DNA of 64,000 nucleotides from Streptomyces sp. TS71-3 (lineage in GTDB: Bacteria > Actinomycetota > Actinomycetes > Streptomycetales > Streptomycetaceae), in assembly GCF_018327685.1 (NCBI RefSeq), contig NZ_BNEL01000001.1, positions 744,001 through 808,000 on the forward strand, in the 5' to 3' direction. The stretch's first letter is position 1. Every line of letters begins with the position of its first letter. This document shows, in pieces, positions 9,233 to 23,549 of this stretch. The notes beneath the pieces are model-generated. The model was not told the DNA's origin and searched no databases. It saw only the letters and a program-made list of their open reading frames with translations. The position numbers and the translations under genes were made by a program.

Positions 9233-9647
9233 GCGCAGTTCCCCGCGCCCCTTTGCGGGGCTTCGCCGCCACGGCTGAGGTCCGTTGCCGGCTGCGGACC
9301 CGTGCCCGTTCTTGCGCAGTTCCCCGCGCCCCTTATCGGGACAGCGCCGCTGTCCTTGAGGCGTCTCGCCGGCTGCGGCCCTTCCCCTCTCCTCGCGCAG
9401 TTCCCCGCGCCCCTTTCGGGGCACGACCCACCGCCACGCCACCAACGAGGGCCCCGAGCCCCCGAAGGACCGCGGGGAACTGCGCGAGCAAGGGGAGCGG
9501 CCCCGCACTCGGCAGTGCACCCCAGCCGTGACGGCGCGACTCGGATAGGGGCGCGGGGAACTGCGCGAGCAAGGGGAGCGGCCCCGCACCCCGCAGTGCA
9601 CCTCAGCGGTATTGGCGCGACCCGGACAGGGGCGCGGGGAACTGCGC
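9233..9647. repeat. array of GCGCAGTTCCCCGCGCCCCT repeats, three forward then three inverted
   Basis: Forward copies lie at 9233-9252, 9314-9333 and 9395-9414. Reverse-complement copies lie at 9471-9485 (shortened), 9547-9566 and 9628-9647. Spacing is ~80 bp and part of the DNA between copies is also repeated (GCCGGCTGCGG-type). The whole forms a large inverted repeat between two convergent genes (stops at 9090 and 9776). The same 20-mer ends the composite repeats at 45145-45273 and 62756-62883. The other bases of 9167-9775 hold no credible gene. Confidence 0.85.
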
Positions 9648-9775
9648 AAACAAGCGAGACCGCCCGCACCCGGCAGCGCACCCCAGCCGCAACACCGCCA
9701 GCCCGAAAGGGCTCACCCCGAAGGGGGGCCACCCCAGACATGGGGCACCCCCTCAGCGTCGTGCCCGCGGCAACT

Positions 9776-10759
9776 TCAGCGTCGAGTCCGCGGCACCTTC
9801 AGAAGGTCCCAGCTGACCTTCCCGGGAATCCCGTCCGCATCCTTCCCCTTGAAGCGGAGCTTCTTCTGCCAGGCGGCGTACGACAGCCGATCCGCCTCGG
9901 TCCAGTCGGGCGACGGCCCCGTGCTGTACCGCCCGCACCCCTCCGCGTTGAGGCGGTGACCCATGACCGTGATCATCGGATGGCTCTGGCCCTTGTGGAA
10001 GAACGCGGCCCCCGGGAACGGCTCGTACACCGGCTCCGGCGGCCGTGGCGGCCGTGGCGGCTCGGCCGGCGGCTTCCCGGGCGCCGGAGGACGGGGCGCG
10101 CCCGAGCCCCCGCCGGACCCGGAGCCCGTACCCGAACCGGAGCCGGACCCCGCCCCGGCCCCCGGCGCCCCCTTGAGCAGCGTCGCGACCCGCCGCCGCA
10201 TGCTGTCCATGGTGAATCCGCGCGGGTCCACCTTCCCGGGCTGCCACTCCTTGTGACCGATCACCGACCGCTCGGTCCAGCCGTGCGCACGGCACAGTGC
10301 CGCGGCGGCGCGGGCGGCGGCGTCGAGCTGCTCCTCGGGCCAGGGGTCCTTGCCGTCGCCCATGTTGATGCACTCGAAGCCGTAGAAACGGCTGTTGCCG
10401 TCGGCGTTCGCCTGGTTGTCCCCGGGCAGTGCGGTCTCGGCGATCACCGCGCGGAGCACGTCGGCGTCGCCGAGCCCGGCGTGGTTGGCGCGGCCCCAGC
10501 CGACCAGGTGCACCTCGCCGGCCTTGTCGATGACGCCGTGGCAGAGCGGCCCCGGCAGGTCGCTGCGGCCGTCGTAGCACAGGTCGACCGAGCCCTCGAC
10601 GCCCTTGGTGACGGTGTGGTGGATCATCACGCCGTTCAGCGGGCCCCACGGGCCCTTCGTGTTGCGGTTGTGTTTGCTCCACGAGCGCACCTCATGGACG
10701 GTCAGGCCCTCGTCGCGCAGTGCCTTGAGCGCCCGCGCGGCGGTCAGCGGGTCAGCCAT
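9776..10759 (-). CDS. N-acetylmuramoyl-L-alanine amidase (PGRP/amidase_2) with C-terminal wall-binding domain
   Basis: A 327-aa endolysin-like enzyme cleaving the bond between muramic acid and the stem peptide. The amidase_2 fold shows zinc-ligand candidates H47/H48 (MIHHTVT) and H169...D178 (GHKEWQPGKVDP). A Gly/Ser- then Pro/Arg-rich linker (about 195-245) leads to a C-terminal ~70-residue domain. That domain has WQKKLRFKGKDADGIPGKVS, as in Streptomyces phage lysins. There is no signal peptide. It is the last gene of the injection-system operon, and its ATG overlaps the upstream stop by 8 bp. It may open the wall for release or firing; alternatively it is a phage-lysin relic. Confidence 0.9.
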   Translation of the reverse strand: MADPLTAARALKALRDEGLTVHEVRSWSKHNRNTKGPWGPLNGVMIHHTVTKGVEGSVDLCYDGRSDLPGPLCHGVIDKAGEVHLVGWGRANHAGLGDADVLRAVIAETALPGDNQANADGNSRFYGFECINMGDGKDPWPEEQLDAAARAAAALCRAHGWTERSVIGHKEWQPGKVDPRGFTMDSMRRRVATLLKGAPGAGAGSGSGSGTGSGSGGGSGAPRPPAPGKPPAEPPRPPRPPEPVYEPFPGAAFFHKGQSHPMITVMGHRLNAEGCGRYSTGPSPDWTEADRLSYAAWQKKLRFKGKDADGIPGKVSWDLLKVPRTRR

Positions 10760-12452
10760 GGCGCCTCCCGCCACGGCCGCCGGACCCGGATCCGGACCCG
10801 GATCCGGACCCAGACCCGGACCTGCCGGCACTGCCCCCGTCGCCGCTCTCCACCGTCTCGTCGTCCGCCTCGGCCTCGGCGACGGCGGTGGTCTGCGAGC
10901 GGGACCCCTTTGAGGTGGCTGCTGCGGCGGCGGCCTCGACGGCCCGGTCCTCGTCCTCGGCCAGCCGCTCGGCGGCGAGTTCCGACTGGGTGGCCGCCGG
11001 GATGGCGCCCGCCAGCGGCCCGAAGGCGAGCCGCAGATCGCTCGTGCCGCCCTCGCCGCGGACCAGCGCCAGCGGCGCGTGGTGCAGCTCGATGCCCGCC
11101 GGGGCGAGCAGCAGCGGCCGGCGTGCCGCGTCCCGCGGCCACTCGACGCTGCCGGTGGCGGTGCGGGCGGCGGCGATCCAGAAGTCGCCGGTGCGGTAGG
11201 TGCCGCCCTTGGCGAAGTACACCTCCACGCCGTCCTCCAGCGGCAGCCAGCGGCCCTCCTCGATCCGGACGGCCCCGTGCTGGAGCCGCGCGGCAGCCCC
11301 CGGGCGCCTGCCCGCGGTACGCCGGTGGCCGTCCCGGTGGTCCCAGCGACGCAGGTACGGGTGGAGCTCCGGGCGCCGCCCCACGCTGCGCTCCCGCGTG
11401 CCCGGCTCGGCCGACAGCCTCACCCGGCGGCCCGGCAGGTCCAGCTCCTCGACGCGCAGCAGCGGCAGCGGCTCCAGGCGGCTCGCGTACGCCCTGTCGA
11501 CGAACTCGACGCGGTCGCCGACGTTCAGGTCCAGCTTGTCGTCGCTGCCGAGGCTCGCCAGCTCCACCCACGTGCCGTCGACGCCGTCGACCGGGAAGAC
11601 CACGGAACCGTTCTCGCGGGACCACTTGAAGGTGGCCTCCGCGGCGCTGCCGCCGTCGTGGACCTCCACCCGGTAGAGCTGGTTCTCCGGGCCCCGGTAC
11701 TGGGCGTCGGGGCTGACCAGGCACGGGTCGTCGGCGGAGTGCTCGGGCCGCTCGCTGCGCACGGCGGCGCGCGCCGCGGGCGCCTGCTGCCGGTCGGCCC
11801 AGGTCCGGAACGCCGTGCGCACGTCGTCCTCGGACGGGTCGGTGCCGGACACGTCCAGCTCGGACAGCGCCAGCGGCAGCACCTGCCACACCGTCTTGAC
11901 GCGCGCCGCGGTGTCGGGCATCGCCGTGCCGAGCGCCACCTCGCGCAGCGCCGGGTCCTCGGCCGCCGTCACCGACCGCTCCCACACCTTCAGGTACACC
12001 AGGAACGGGAACTGCGTCGGCAGCCGGTCGCCCGGCACCTCCGGGTCGCGGTAGGCGTCGGGCTGGTCCCAGTATGTCCACGTCGCGGTGGCCGGCGCGG
12101 AGCCCTCCGAGCTGGGCGCCCCGCCCTCGGCCTCGTCGTCGTCCGGCACCGGCGTGCCCGGCACGGGCCTGCTCGCGTCGAGCTGGATCCCGTCGACGTA
12201 GTAGCGTCCGCCGCCGATGGTCAGGTTGTCGATGTCCCGCTGCCCGCCGACGAAGGCGACCTCGAAGCCGGTGGCTCCCGCGGGCCCGCCGTGCTGCCCG
12301 ATCAGGTCGGCGGTGAGCGCCCGCGCCCTGCTCAGCTCGATGGCGGTCTGCTCGTTGGCGTCGGCGTCCAGCTGGACGCGGCCCTGCTGGGCGAGGACCG
12401 CGGAGTAGTGCAGCTCGGGGTGGTGGGTGAAGCGGGAGAGATCAGCGTGCAT
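10752..12452 (-). CDS. DUF6519 domain protein, contractile injection system accessory
   Basis: 566 aa. The N-terminus (MHADLSRFTHHPELHYSAVL followed by QQGRVQLDADANEQ) is typical of DUF6519 proteins found near tail-like clusters, which are probably baseplate- or fibre-associated structural proteins. A central region with YWDQPDAYRD and FKWSRENGSVVFPV looks like a beta-rich particle protein. The C-terminal ~60 residues are acidic and then a GSGSGS run, encoded by repeated TCCGGA units at 10785-10830. The ATG at 12452 fits the family start and has AGGGGGGA upstream; the frame is open further 5' but without family sequence. It overlaps the amidase start. Confidence 0.8.
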   Translation of the reverse strand: MHADLSRFTHHPELHYSAVLAQQGRVQLDADANEQTAIELSRARALTADLIGQHGGPAGATGFEVAFVGGQRDIDNLTIGGGRYYVDGIQLDASRPVPGTPVPDDDEAEGGAPSSEGSAPATATWTYWDQPDAYRDPEVPGDRLPTQFPFLVYLKVWERSVTAAEDPALREVALGTAMPDTAARVKTVWQVLPLALSELDVSGTDPSEDDVRTAFRTWADRQQAPAARAAVRSERPEHSADDPCLVSPDAQYRGPENQLYRVEVHDGGSAAEATFKWSRENGSVVFPVDGVDGTWVELASLGSDDKLDLNVGDRVEFVDRAYASRLEPLPLLRVEELDLPGRRVRLSAEPGTRERSVGRRPELHPYLRRWDHRDGHRRTAGRRPGAAARLQHGAVRIEEGRWLPLEDGVEVYFAKGGTYRTGDFWIAAARTATGSVEWPRDAARRPLLLAPAGIELHHAPLALVRGEGGTSDLRLAFGPLAGAIPAATQSELAAERLAEDEDRAVEAAAAAATSKGSRSQTTAVAEAEADDETVESGDGGSAGRSGSGSGSGSGSGSGGRGGRRHG

Positions 12453-12550
12453 CGGAAGGGGTCCCCCCTGGGTTCGTTCGTCCGTCGGTGGTGTGGCGGG
12501 GTGGTGGTGGGTGGGTGCGCCGGGCATGACCGGCGCGGGGCCGTTCCCTC

Positions 12551-12630
12551 CGGCCATCAGGTCGCATATCCGGCCTTCGGGTCGCATCTCCGGCCGTCAG
12601 GTCACGTATCCGATCGTCACGTCACATAGA
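12551..12630. repeat. 20-bp tandem repeat, four units
   Basis: Four consecutive 20-bp units beginning CGGCCATCAGGTCGCATATC (12551), with units two to four increasingly diverged. The last unit spans the stop codon (12617-12619) of the upstream tail gene. The surrounding 164-bp gap holds nothing else recognisable apart from the ribosome site of the next gene. Confidence 0.75.
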
Positions 12631-14910
12631 AGATCCCCGCGTCCGCGCCCGCCGGCGTGTACTCGGCGATCCGGGCCCGCAGGCTGTCCTCCCGCTGCGG
12701 CAGGTAGAGGTCGTGGAAGGCGCCCATCTCCGCGCCGTCCTCCGCGCCCCGCCGCAGCTCGGCGGCGCCCCCGTCGGCGAGGCGGCCGTACGAGGGGGTG
12801 CCGTACCGCTGCGAGGCGAACACCGGCCGCACCTCGCCCGCGTGCTCGGCGCCCACCAGGTCCGGCTGGCAGCGGAACCTCCGCGGGGTGCGCGAGCCGG
12901 GCGGCACGTAGCTGAACCGCAGGCAGCCCACGCCCCGCCGCGCCACCCGCATCGTGCCGGTGAACAGCGAGTTCTCGGCGATCTGCACGGCGTGCGTGTG
13001 CACCTCGCCGATGACGGTGGTGCGGTGGGCGTGCAGCACGGCGTGCGCGAGGAGGCAGTCCGGCGCGGACAGCGCCTCGCGGTCGTGCCCCGTGGCGTCC
13101 AGGATGCTGTCGCGGATGTGGATCGGCAGCGGGTCGGTGGACACCTCGTCGCCGATGACCTGGATGGTGCCGAGGACGCTGTCCTCGATCTGGAGGCAGG
13201 CGGTGGTGCGGTCCAGCACGATGCTGGGCTCCTGCGGGGCGCCCGGGGTGCAGTCGGGCTCCAGCGACCAGCCCGGCACGAGCGTGCAGTGCCGTAGTAC
13301 GACGGCGCCCACGGGACCGGTGACGTTGATGCCGCGTCCGGTGACCAGCAGCCCGTCCAGCACGATCCGCGGCGGCTCGCCCTCCCCGCCGTGGTGATGA
13401 CCGTGGTGCCCGTGCCCGTCGTGGCCGTGCCCATGACTATCGTGCCCGTCGTGCCCGTGCCCGTGCCCGCGCTCACCGCCGTCGTGCCCGTGCTGCCCTC
13501 GGCGGTCCCCGCCGTCCTCCGCGCGGATGTTGAGCGCGTCGGGCCGGTTGCTGTACCAGTCCAGCAGCCGGACCACCGGGCGGCAGCCCTCGGCGGCCCG
13601 TACCTCCAGGCGGTCGCCGGGGTCCAGGTCGAAGTCCAGCTGCTCCTGGTAGGCGCCGCTGTGCATGATCTCGATGATGCCGTCGGGCCCCACCCGCCGC
13701 GCCCGCCTGTCGTGCTGCCAGTCGCGGTAGGCGTCCATGATCCGCTGGTACCGCCGGCCGGGGCCGACCCGGTACACCACGGCGTCCGGGCGGGGCACGC
13801 GGTCCCGCAGGTAGCCGCCACCGCCGAGGTCGGCCACGCCCGCGTAGTGGAAGTCCACCCAGACGCCCTGCCGGGGCGCGGAGCGTGCGCCGAACGCGAT
13901 CCGCCCCAGCTCCGGGTCGACGGCCACCTGCCCGCGGCGCGGCCGGTAGCGCCACTCGGACAGGTCGGCCACCACGATGTCCGACAGCGGCACCGGGCGG
14001 TCCTCGCCGTCCCTGCGGATGACGAAGCTCTTGCCGGGCCCGTAGTAGTCGGCGAGCCGGTCGTGCAGCAGGCGGCGGCCGATGAACGCGGGCACGTTGT
14101 CGACGGCGGCCACGTGCGTGGCAGACGGCTCCGGCACCGGACTGGTCACCAGCGGGCTGTCGTTGCCGAGGATGGAGAACGTGTAGAGGTTGCGGGCCCG
14201 GTCGATGCAGTACGCGGGCGACTTCGCCAGCGCGTACGCCTTCAGCCGCCACACGAACAGGCCCACCCCGCCGGGCGTCAGGCCGCCCTGCCGGCGCGGG
14301 GAGCCGGCCCGCCGCACGTCCACCGAGCGGGCCACCGCCCCGAACGGGCCGCCGGCCAGGTCGAGCGCCGCCCCGTCCCGCAGATCTGCCGTCCTGCCAC
14401 GGCCCAGCCGGACCGTGTCGGCGACCGGCGAGCCCGTCCCGTACAGCTTCACCGGCTGCCGGTGCGCCACCTGCGTCGACAGCTCCACGGCGCGCGCCGG
14501 CCACCCCGCGACCTGCTCGGACAGCTCCTCCAGCAGCGCGAGGGTGCCCTTGCGGCGGCGGCTCGCGACGGTCGCGGCCACATCGCGGCGCGGCGCCAGC
14601 GCCTCCGCCAGCCGCTGGAGCGAGGCGTCCGGGCGGCCCCCGTCCCTGAGGCCGCCGGCCAGCACCCGCTCGTAGCCGGGCAGCGGCCGGTAGCCGACCA
14701 GGTCGCCCAGGTACGGCAGCACCCAGGGCGCCGCCGTCTCCACGAACAGGTCGTCATACCCCTGCTCCACGCCGCTGCGCACCAGATCCAGCTGCTCGGC
14801 GATGACGGCGAGCAGCGCCCGCAGCGGCTCGGGCGCCCGGCCGTCGTCGCCGTCGCGCAGCCGGTGCCACTGCGGAAGCAGCTCCGCGAGCCCGTCCGGC
14901 TCCCTGGACA

Positions 14911-14911
<1 letters not shown>
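12617..14911 (-). CDS. phage-tail-like protein (baseplate/fibre region) with His-Gly-rich insert
   Basis: 764 aa. The first ~150 residues resemble tail protein I-type baseplate proteins (DLFVETAAPWVLPYLGDLVG). The middle carries FHYAGVADLGGGGYLRDRVP and YQRIMDAYRDW. The C-terminal part is beta-rich with repeated short strands (VVLRHCTLVPGW, DRTTACLQIEDSVLGTIQVI), suggesting a parallel beta-helix. Residues ~470-507 are an insert of HGHDGH-type repeats between two ordered regions. The ATG overlaps the upstream stop (ATGA). It may link the baseplate to any fibre-like protein; the exact homologue is uncertain. Confidence 0.78.
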
Positions 14912-19142
<4,231 letters not shown>

Positions 19143-19146
<4 letters not shown>

Positions 19147-22100
19147 CGCACACCCCCGAGAGTGATCTCCAGGCGGCCCGCCTCGGGCCGTTCCGGATCG
19201 TTGTCGCATGTGGCGATCTCCAGCGGGCCGAGCCGCAGCACGCCGTCCCCGATCGCCGAATCGTCAACCGCTCCTGCGTGCCCGCCGCCGCTGTCGGAGC
19301 CGCGGAACAGCCGCCCCAGCCGCGTCACCTCGACGCTGACCACGCCCGGCACCGCGGCCGCGACCGCCACCAGACGGCTCAGACGCACCGGTTCGCCGAA
19401 CGTCAGGGCATCCGGGTGGAAGAAGCCGAGGCGCCCCTTGCCGAGCCGCCGGCTGCCCAGCACCCGGTACAGCTCGGCGAGGATCTGCCCGTGCTGGTGG
19501 CCGGGCGCCGCGCACACCGTCAGCGCGATGTCGAGCGGCACCAGGCGGGCCGGGCCCACCACCAGGGCGTGGCCGATGAGCCGGTACGGCTCCAGGGCCT
19601 GCGCCACCGCCGCCAGCAGCCGCGGCGCGGGGTCCTCGTCCCCTTCGGAGTCCACGGCGATGTGGGCCTCCTGGCCGCTGCCGGTCCAGCGCAACTCGGC
19701 CGCGGCGCGCTGCACGCCGGGCAGTTCCGAGGCGAGCACCGCGTAGTCCTCGGCGGTGACCGCCCTCCCCCACTGCCTGAAGGGCGTGGGAGGTGCCCCC
19801 AGGGTGCGCCGCAGGTCCAGCGGGGCGAGCTGGCGCACCTGGTCGACCGGTTCGGGGTCGGTGCCGCCGAGGGCGGGCAGGGGATTGCGCACCCCCGCCA
19901 CCGGTGCCTGGACCGCCCGGTTCTCGTCGTCCTCGTCCCGTACCAGGACGAGGTGGTTGATGGCCTCGGCGCCGACGTTGCCGGCCCGGCCGCCGCCCAG
20001 CCGGTAGTGCACGACGAGCCGCGCGCCGGGCGTGGGCCGCGCCCCGTACCGCCCGTCGCCGAACCGCAGCGCCAGCCGCTCGTCGTCCTCCAGCTCGCCG
20101 ACGAAGTGGCGGTCGCGCGGGCCGCTTTCGAGCAGGTCGCGGCGCGGCGACCAGACGGCGCCGTGCCCCCTGCCCGGGCCCCGGCCGCCGCCGGCCGGGT
20201 GCCCCTCGGCAGTGGTGTGGCCGTCGTCCGCGACGTGGTCGTCCCCGCCCGCCCTGCCGTCGCCGCCGGGGACGTCGTCCAGCTCGTGCAGCCGGACCGC
20301 GGGCAGCGCCGCGCGGGGGTCCTGGGCGAGCGCGGCGCTCGCCGGGCCGTGCAGCTCCGGCTCGTCCGGGTGCAGCCCGGCCGTGTAGCCGGGTCCCCAG
20401 GTCTGCTCGATCTCCCAGGCCAGGTGCCCGTCGAGCACCGTGCCCGCGCGGGCCCTGGCGGTGAGCACCTCCAGCCTGCGCCGCTTGCCCGCCAGCAGCT
20501 CGTCGCTGCGGTGCAGCAGGTCCCGCAGCGCGCGCTCGGGGTGCCGGCGCAGCTCGAAGCGCTCGATCACGTCCAGCCCGAACACGACGGTAAGTTCGGC
20601 GATCTCGCCGTCCGCGAGCCCGTCGCGGTCGCGGGCGCTGCGCCACAGCTCCACCAGCCGCTGCCGCAGCCGTCCGGGGATCGCGGCGAGCCGGTCGGCC
20701 TGCCCGGCCGCCACCCGCTCGGGCAGCGGGAACGGCACGGCCTGGGCGAGGGGGGAGCGGTCGAGCCGGGGGCGGAAGCGGGGCGGGATGCCCGGGTAGA
20801 CGCTCTGCGCCAGCAGCGTCCGGAGCGCCGAAGCCTGCTCGTACGCGGTACCGGGCACGACCCTCCCGGAGCCGTCGCCGGACGGCTGTCCCGTGCGCCG
20901 CAGCCCCGCGAGCTCCAGGCCGATGCCGGCGCGCAGCACCGCCGCCTCGCCGACCACCGTGAACAGCTCGCGCACGTCGTCCGAGGTCAGCAGGCGCCCG
21001 CTGGCCGCCTTCCGGGTGAGCGCGCCCACCAGGCGGCCGGGCGCGTTGCCCTCCTCGCGGTCCCCGCAGCCGAAGTCCGGCGGGCAGCACGGGGCGACGA
21101 CGGCCGGGTCGGGCGGCACCGTCACGGTCGCCGGCAGCTCGCCGCGGCCGAAGGTGCCCGGCACGCCCGCGCCCGGCGGGCCGCCGACGGAGCGCCCGTG
21201 GTCGACCAGCACGACGTTGCCGCGCGCCACGCTCACGTCCGCGACCGGCGCGCAGCCGGGGCCGCCGAGCGTGGCGAGGCAGAGCGGGAAGTGCAGCGCG
21301 TCCTCGGGCGCCCAGGCGACCTCCAGGACCGGCTGGTCCTCGACCGCGTCGTAGGCCGGGGTGACCGACGTCAGCCGCACCGGCTGGCGGTGCGCCGGGT
21401 CGGCGTCGCCGGGGGTGCCGGAGCGGGGGCCCTTGACCTCCTCCAGGATCAGCACGTCGCCGGCGCGCAGGCTCAGCGTCCGTCGGCGGCCGTGGTGGTG
21501 GTCGTGGCCGTGGCCATGCCCGTCTCCGTGGCCGTGCCCATGGCCGTGCTCGCGACCATGGCCGCCGTGCTCGTGGCCGCCGTGTCCGTGGCCGCCGTGG
21601 CCGCGCCCCGGGCCGTGCCGCCCGTCGCGGTCCCCGTTCCCGTGCCCGTTCCCGTGCCCGTTCCCGTGCCCGCTCCCGTGTCCGTTCCCGTCCCCTTCGC
21701 CGCCCCCGTCGGCCCAGCCGTCCACGAGGGTGGCGGCGGTGGCGCCGCGCGGCAGGGCGCGCACCTCGCCGCCCCAGGTCCACAGCCGGATGGTGTTGTG
21801 CACCTCGCGCAGCACCAGCGGGTCGGCCGTCACCGGTTCGAAGACCTCCACCGAGCCGTGCTCGTCGAGCACCGCGAGGTCGCCGTCGTCGATGACGGTG
21901 CCCGGCTCGGGCCGGTCCTGCGGGTCGCGGGAGTGCACGTCCACCGCCGCGAACCGGAACGTGCCCGGCAGCAGCATGTGCTCCCCGGCCGTCTCGACGG
22001 TCACGAACGCGCGCGCGTTGCAGCCGTCGTGCATCGCGTAGTCGATCAGCCGCACGTGCCGCCGCACCGAGACCCTGCGCCGCGCCGTGTCGAGGTAGGC

Positions 22101-22805
22101 CTCCGTGGCGACCGCGTCCTGCTGGTAGCTGATCCGGTCCCCGGTGTACGCCAGCAGCTCCACCAGCGTCATGCCGAGGTCCGCGGGATTGCGCTCGACC
22201 CAGCCGGGGGTGGTCAGCGCGAGGCGGTCCAGCAGCAGCCGGCGGATCGAGTCGTAGTCGCGCGCCGTGTAGTCGATCACGGGCGCCGTGGGGAAGTCAG
22301 CGGCGTCGCCGTCCCGCTCGCCGTCGCCGCAGTCGAACGGCGAGGGGCGGTCGAAACGGAACGTGAAGTCGGCGCCGAAGTAGCGCTGCTCGAAGCCCGG
22401 GTACGGCTCGGTGCCGGGCCGCCCGTACGGGTCGGCCTCGACGAGACAGAGCCGGTAGCGGGAGGTGTCGCCCGCCCTGTCCACGGTCACCACGAGCCGG
22501 TCGTCGAGCTCCGGGTCGTCCTCGCGCTCGACGGAGGTGTGGGTCGCCCGGATGCCCGTGATCCGGCGGCCGCCGTCGATGCGGACGTTCTCGGGGCCGA
22601 GCCCGTGCGGGGCCTTGCCGAGGAACGTCACCGTGAGCGTCAGGCCGTCGTCGTCGGGCTCGACCGCGTCGATGCCGTTCAGCCGCTCCGCCCTGATCCT
22701 CGCCCGCCGGTCGGGCGGCCACCCGCTCCCGCCGCCCTCGCCCCCATTGCCGTTGTCACCCCTGTTGCCTCTGGTGTCGCTGCCGTGCCCGAGCCCGCCG
22801 CTCAC
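19143..22805 (-). CDS. baseplate protein J-like (T4 gp6-type wedge)
   Basis: 1220 aa. The GTG at 22805 is chosen because it overlaps the gp25 stop (GTGA) and follows GAGGGGAGGG. Family segments include DYTARDYDSIRRLLLDRLAL, PADLGMTLVELLAYTGDRIS and RFGDGRYGARPTPGARL, then GRAGNVGAEAINHL and AVTAEDYAVLASELPGVQRA. It should form the baseplate wedge together with gp25. Residues ~363-437 are a His/Gly-rich insert (GHGNGHGNGHGNGDRD and similar). A palindromic mini-repeat is embedded at 19765-19802, just before AVTAEDY, encoding LGAPPTPFRQWGR. Confidence 0.9.
19765..19802. repeat. palindromic mini-repeat inserted in frame in the baseplate J gene
   Basis: CTCCCCCACTGCC, TGA, AGGGCGTGGGAGGTGCCCCC. 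Near-identical copies lie in intergenic DNA at 56065-56101 (opposite orientation) and 59630-59667, and a shorter relative at 42849-42876. Here it sits inside an ORF and adds about 13 codons without a stop. Confidence 0.85.
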
Positions 22806-23188
22806 GCCCCGGCCCTCCCCTCGAAGATCTCGTCGCGGCGGTGCCCGGTGGCCCGCACCACATAGCGCAGGAACACCCGCACCGCGTTCTCGTCGCTGAC
22901 CACGTCGAGCCCCTCCACCTCGATCAGGTCGCCCACCCACCGCTGCAGGGCCGCCTGCACGGACAGCTCCAGGGCCGCCGCCAGCTCCGGGCTGTTCGGC
23001 GTGAAGACCAGGTCGAGCAGGCCGCAGCCGAAGTCCGGGCGCATCACCCGCTCGCCCGGCGAGGTGAACAGCACCTGCTCGACCAGGTCGTGCACGTGCG
23101 CGTCACGGTCCGCGCCGGCCGTGCGGCCCCGCCGGTCCACCCGGAACGGGAACGCGATGTCGGTGCGCCGCCTCGGGTAGCCGCTCAT
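22802..23188 (-). CDS. gp25-like baseplate protein (GPW/gp25 family)
   Basis: 128 aa, the usual size for the family. Family features are DIAFPFRVDRRGRT near the N-terminus and HVHDLVEQVLFTSPGERVMR, then PDFGCGLLDLVFTPNS and LRYVVRATG. T4 gp25/P2 W-type proteins link the hub to the wedge and start sheath assembly. The ATG follows GGGAGGTGG and overlaps the PAAR-like stop; the stop overlaps the GTG of the J-like gene. Confidence 0.93.
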   Translation of the reverse strand: MSGYPRRRTDIAFPFRVDRRGRTAGADRDAHVHDLVEQVLFTSPGERVMRPDFGCGLLDLVFTPNSPELAAALELSVQAALQRWVGDLIEVEGLDVVSDENAVRVFLRYVVRATGHRRDEIFEGRAGA

Positions 23189-23532
23189 CCCGCCGCCACC
23201 TCCCTGCGCGCCGGCGCCACCACGGGCCGGCCCGCCGGCACCAGGTGCGCGGTGAAGCACTGCGCGTGCGTGACGTCGAGCAGCACCGGCACCCCGTCCA
23301 CCACGACCCCGTCCCGCTCCGCGTCCCACCGGACGCTGGTGCAGGGCGCGGGCGCGCCGTCCACGGTGCGGGTGCAGCCGATCACGGTCCAGGCGCCGGC
23401 CGCGGTCGCGACGGGCGCCCCGTCGATGCGCACCGCGTCCGACGCAGCCGCGAACGCGGCGACCGCGCGCCCCCCGTGCGGGCAGCTGATCACGGTGTCC
23501 GTGCCGAACAGATGGCCATGGGTCCCGAACAT
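23185..23532 (-). CDS. PAAR-like spike tip protein
   Basis: 115 aa. The Gly/His/Cys pattern (HGHLFGTDTVISCPHGGRAV, VIGCTRTVDGAPAPCTSV, DVTHAQCF) suits a PAAR-like cone that caps the gpV spike with a bound metal. The order gpV - tip - gp25 supports this. Ribosome site GGGGGGAGGAC lies before the ATG. Short length and weak PAAR signature leave some doubt. Confidence 0.75.
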   Translation of the reverse strand: MFGTHGHLFGTDTVISCPHGGRAVAAFAAASDAVRIDGAPVATAAGAWTVIGCTRTVDGAPAPCTSVRWDAERDGVVVDGVPVLLDVTHAQCFTAHLVPAGRPVVAPARREVAAG

Positions 23533-23549
23533 GGCGTCCTCCCCCCGTC

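Noticed and set aside
9233..9647. Possible CRISPR array from regularly spaced 20-mers
   Set aside because: Copies occur in both orientations, the DNA between them is itself partly repeated, there are no cas genes, and the same 20-mer is found elsewhere as the end of a larger repeat.
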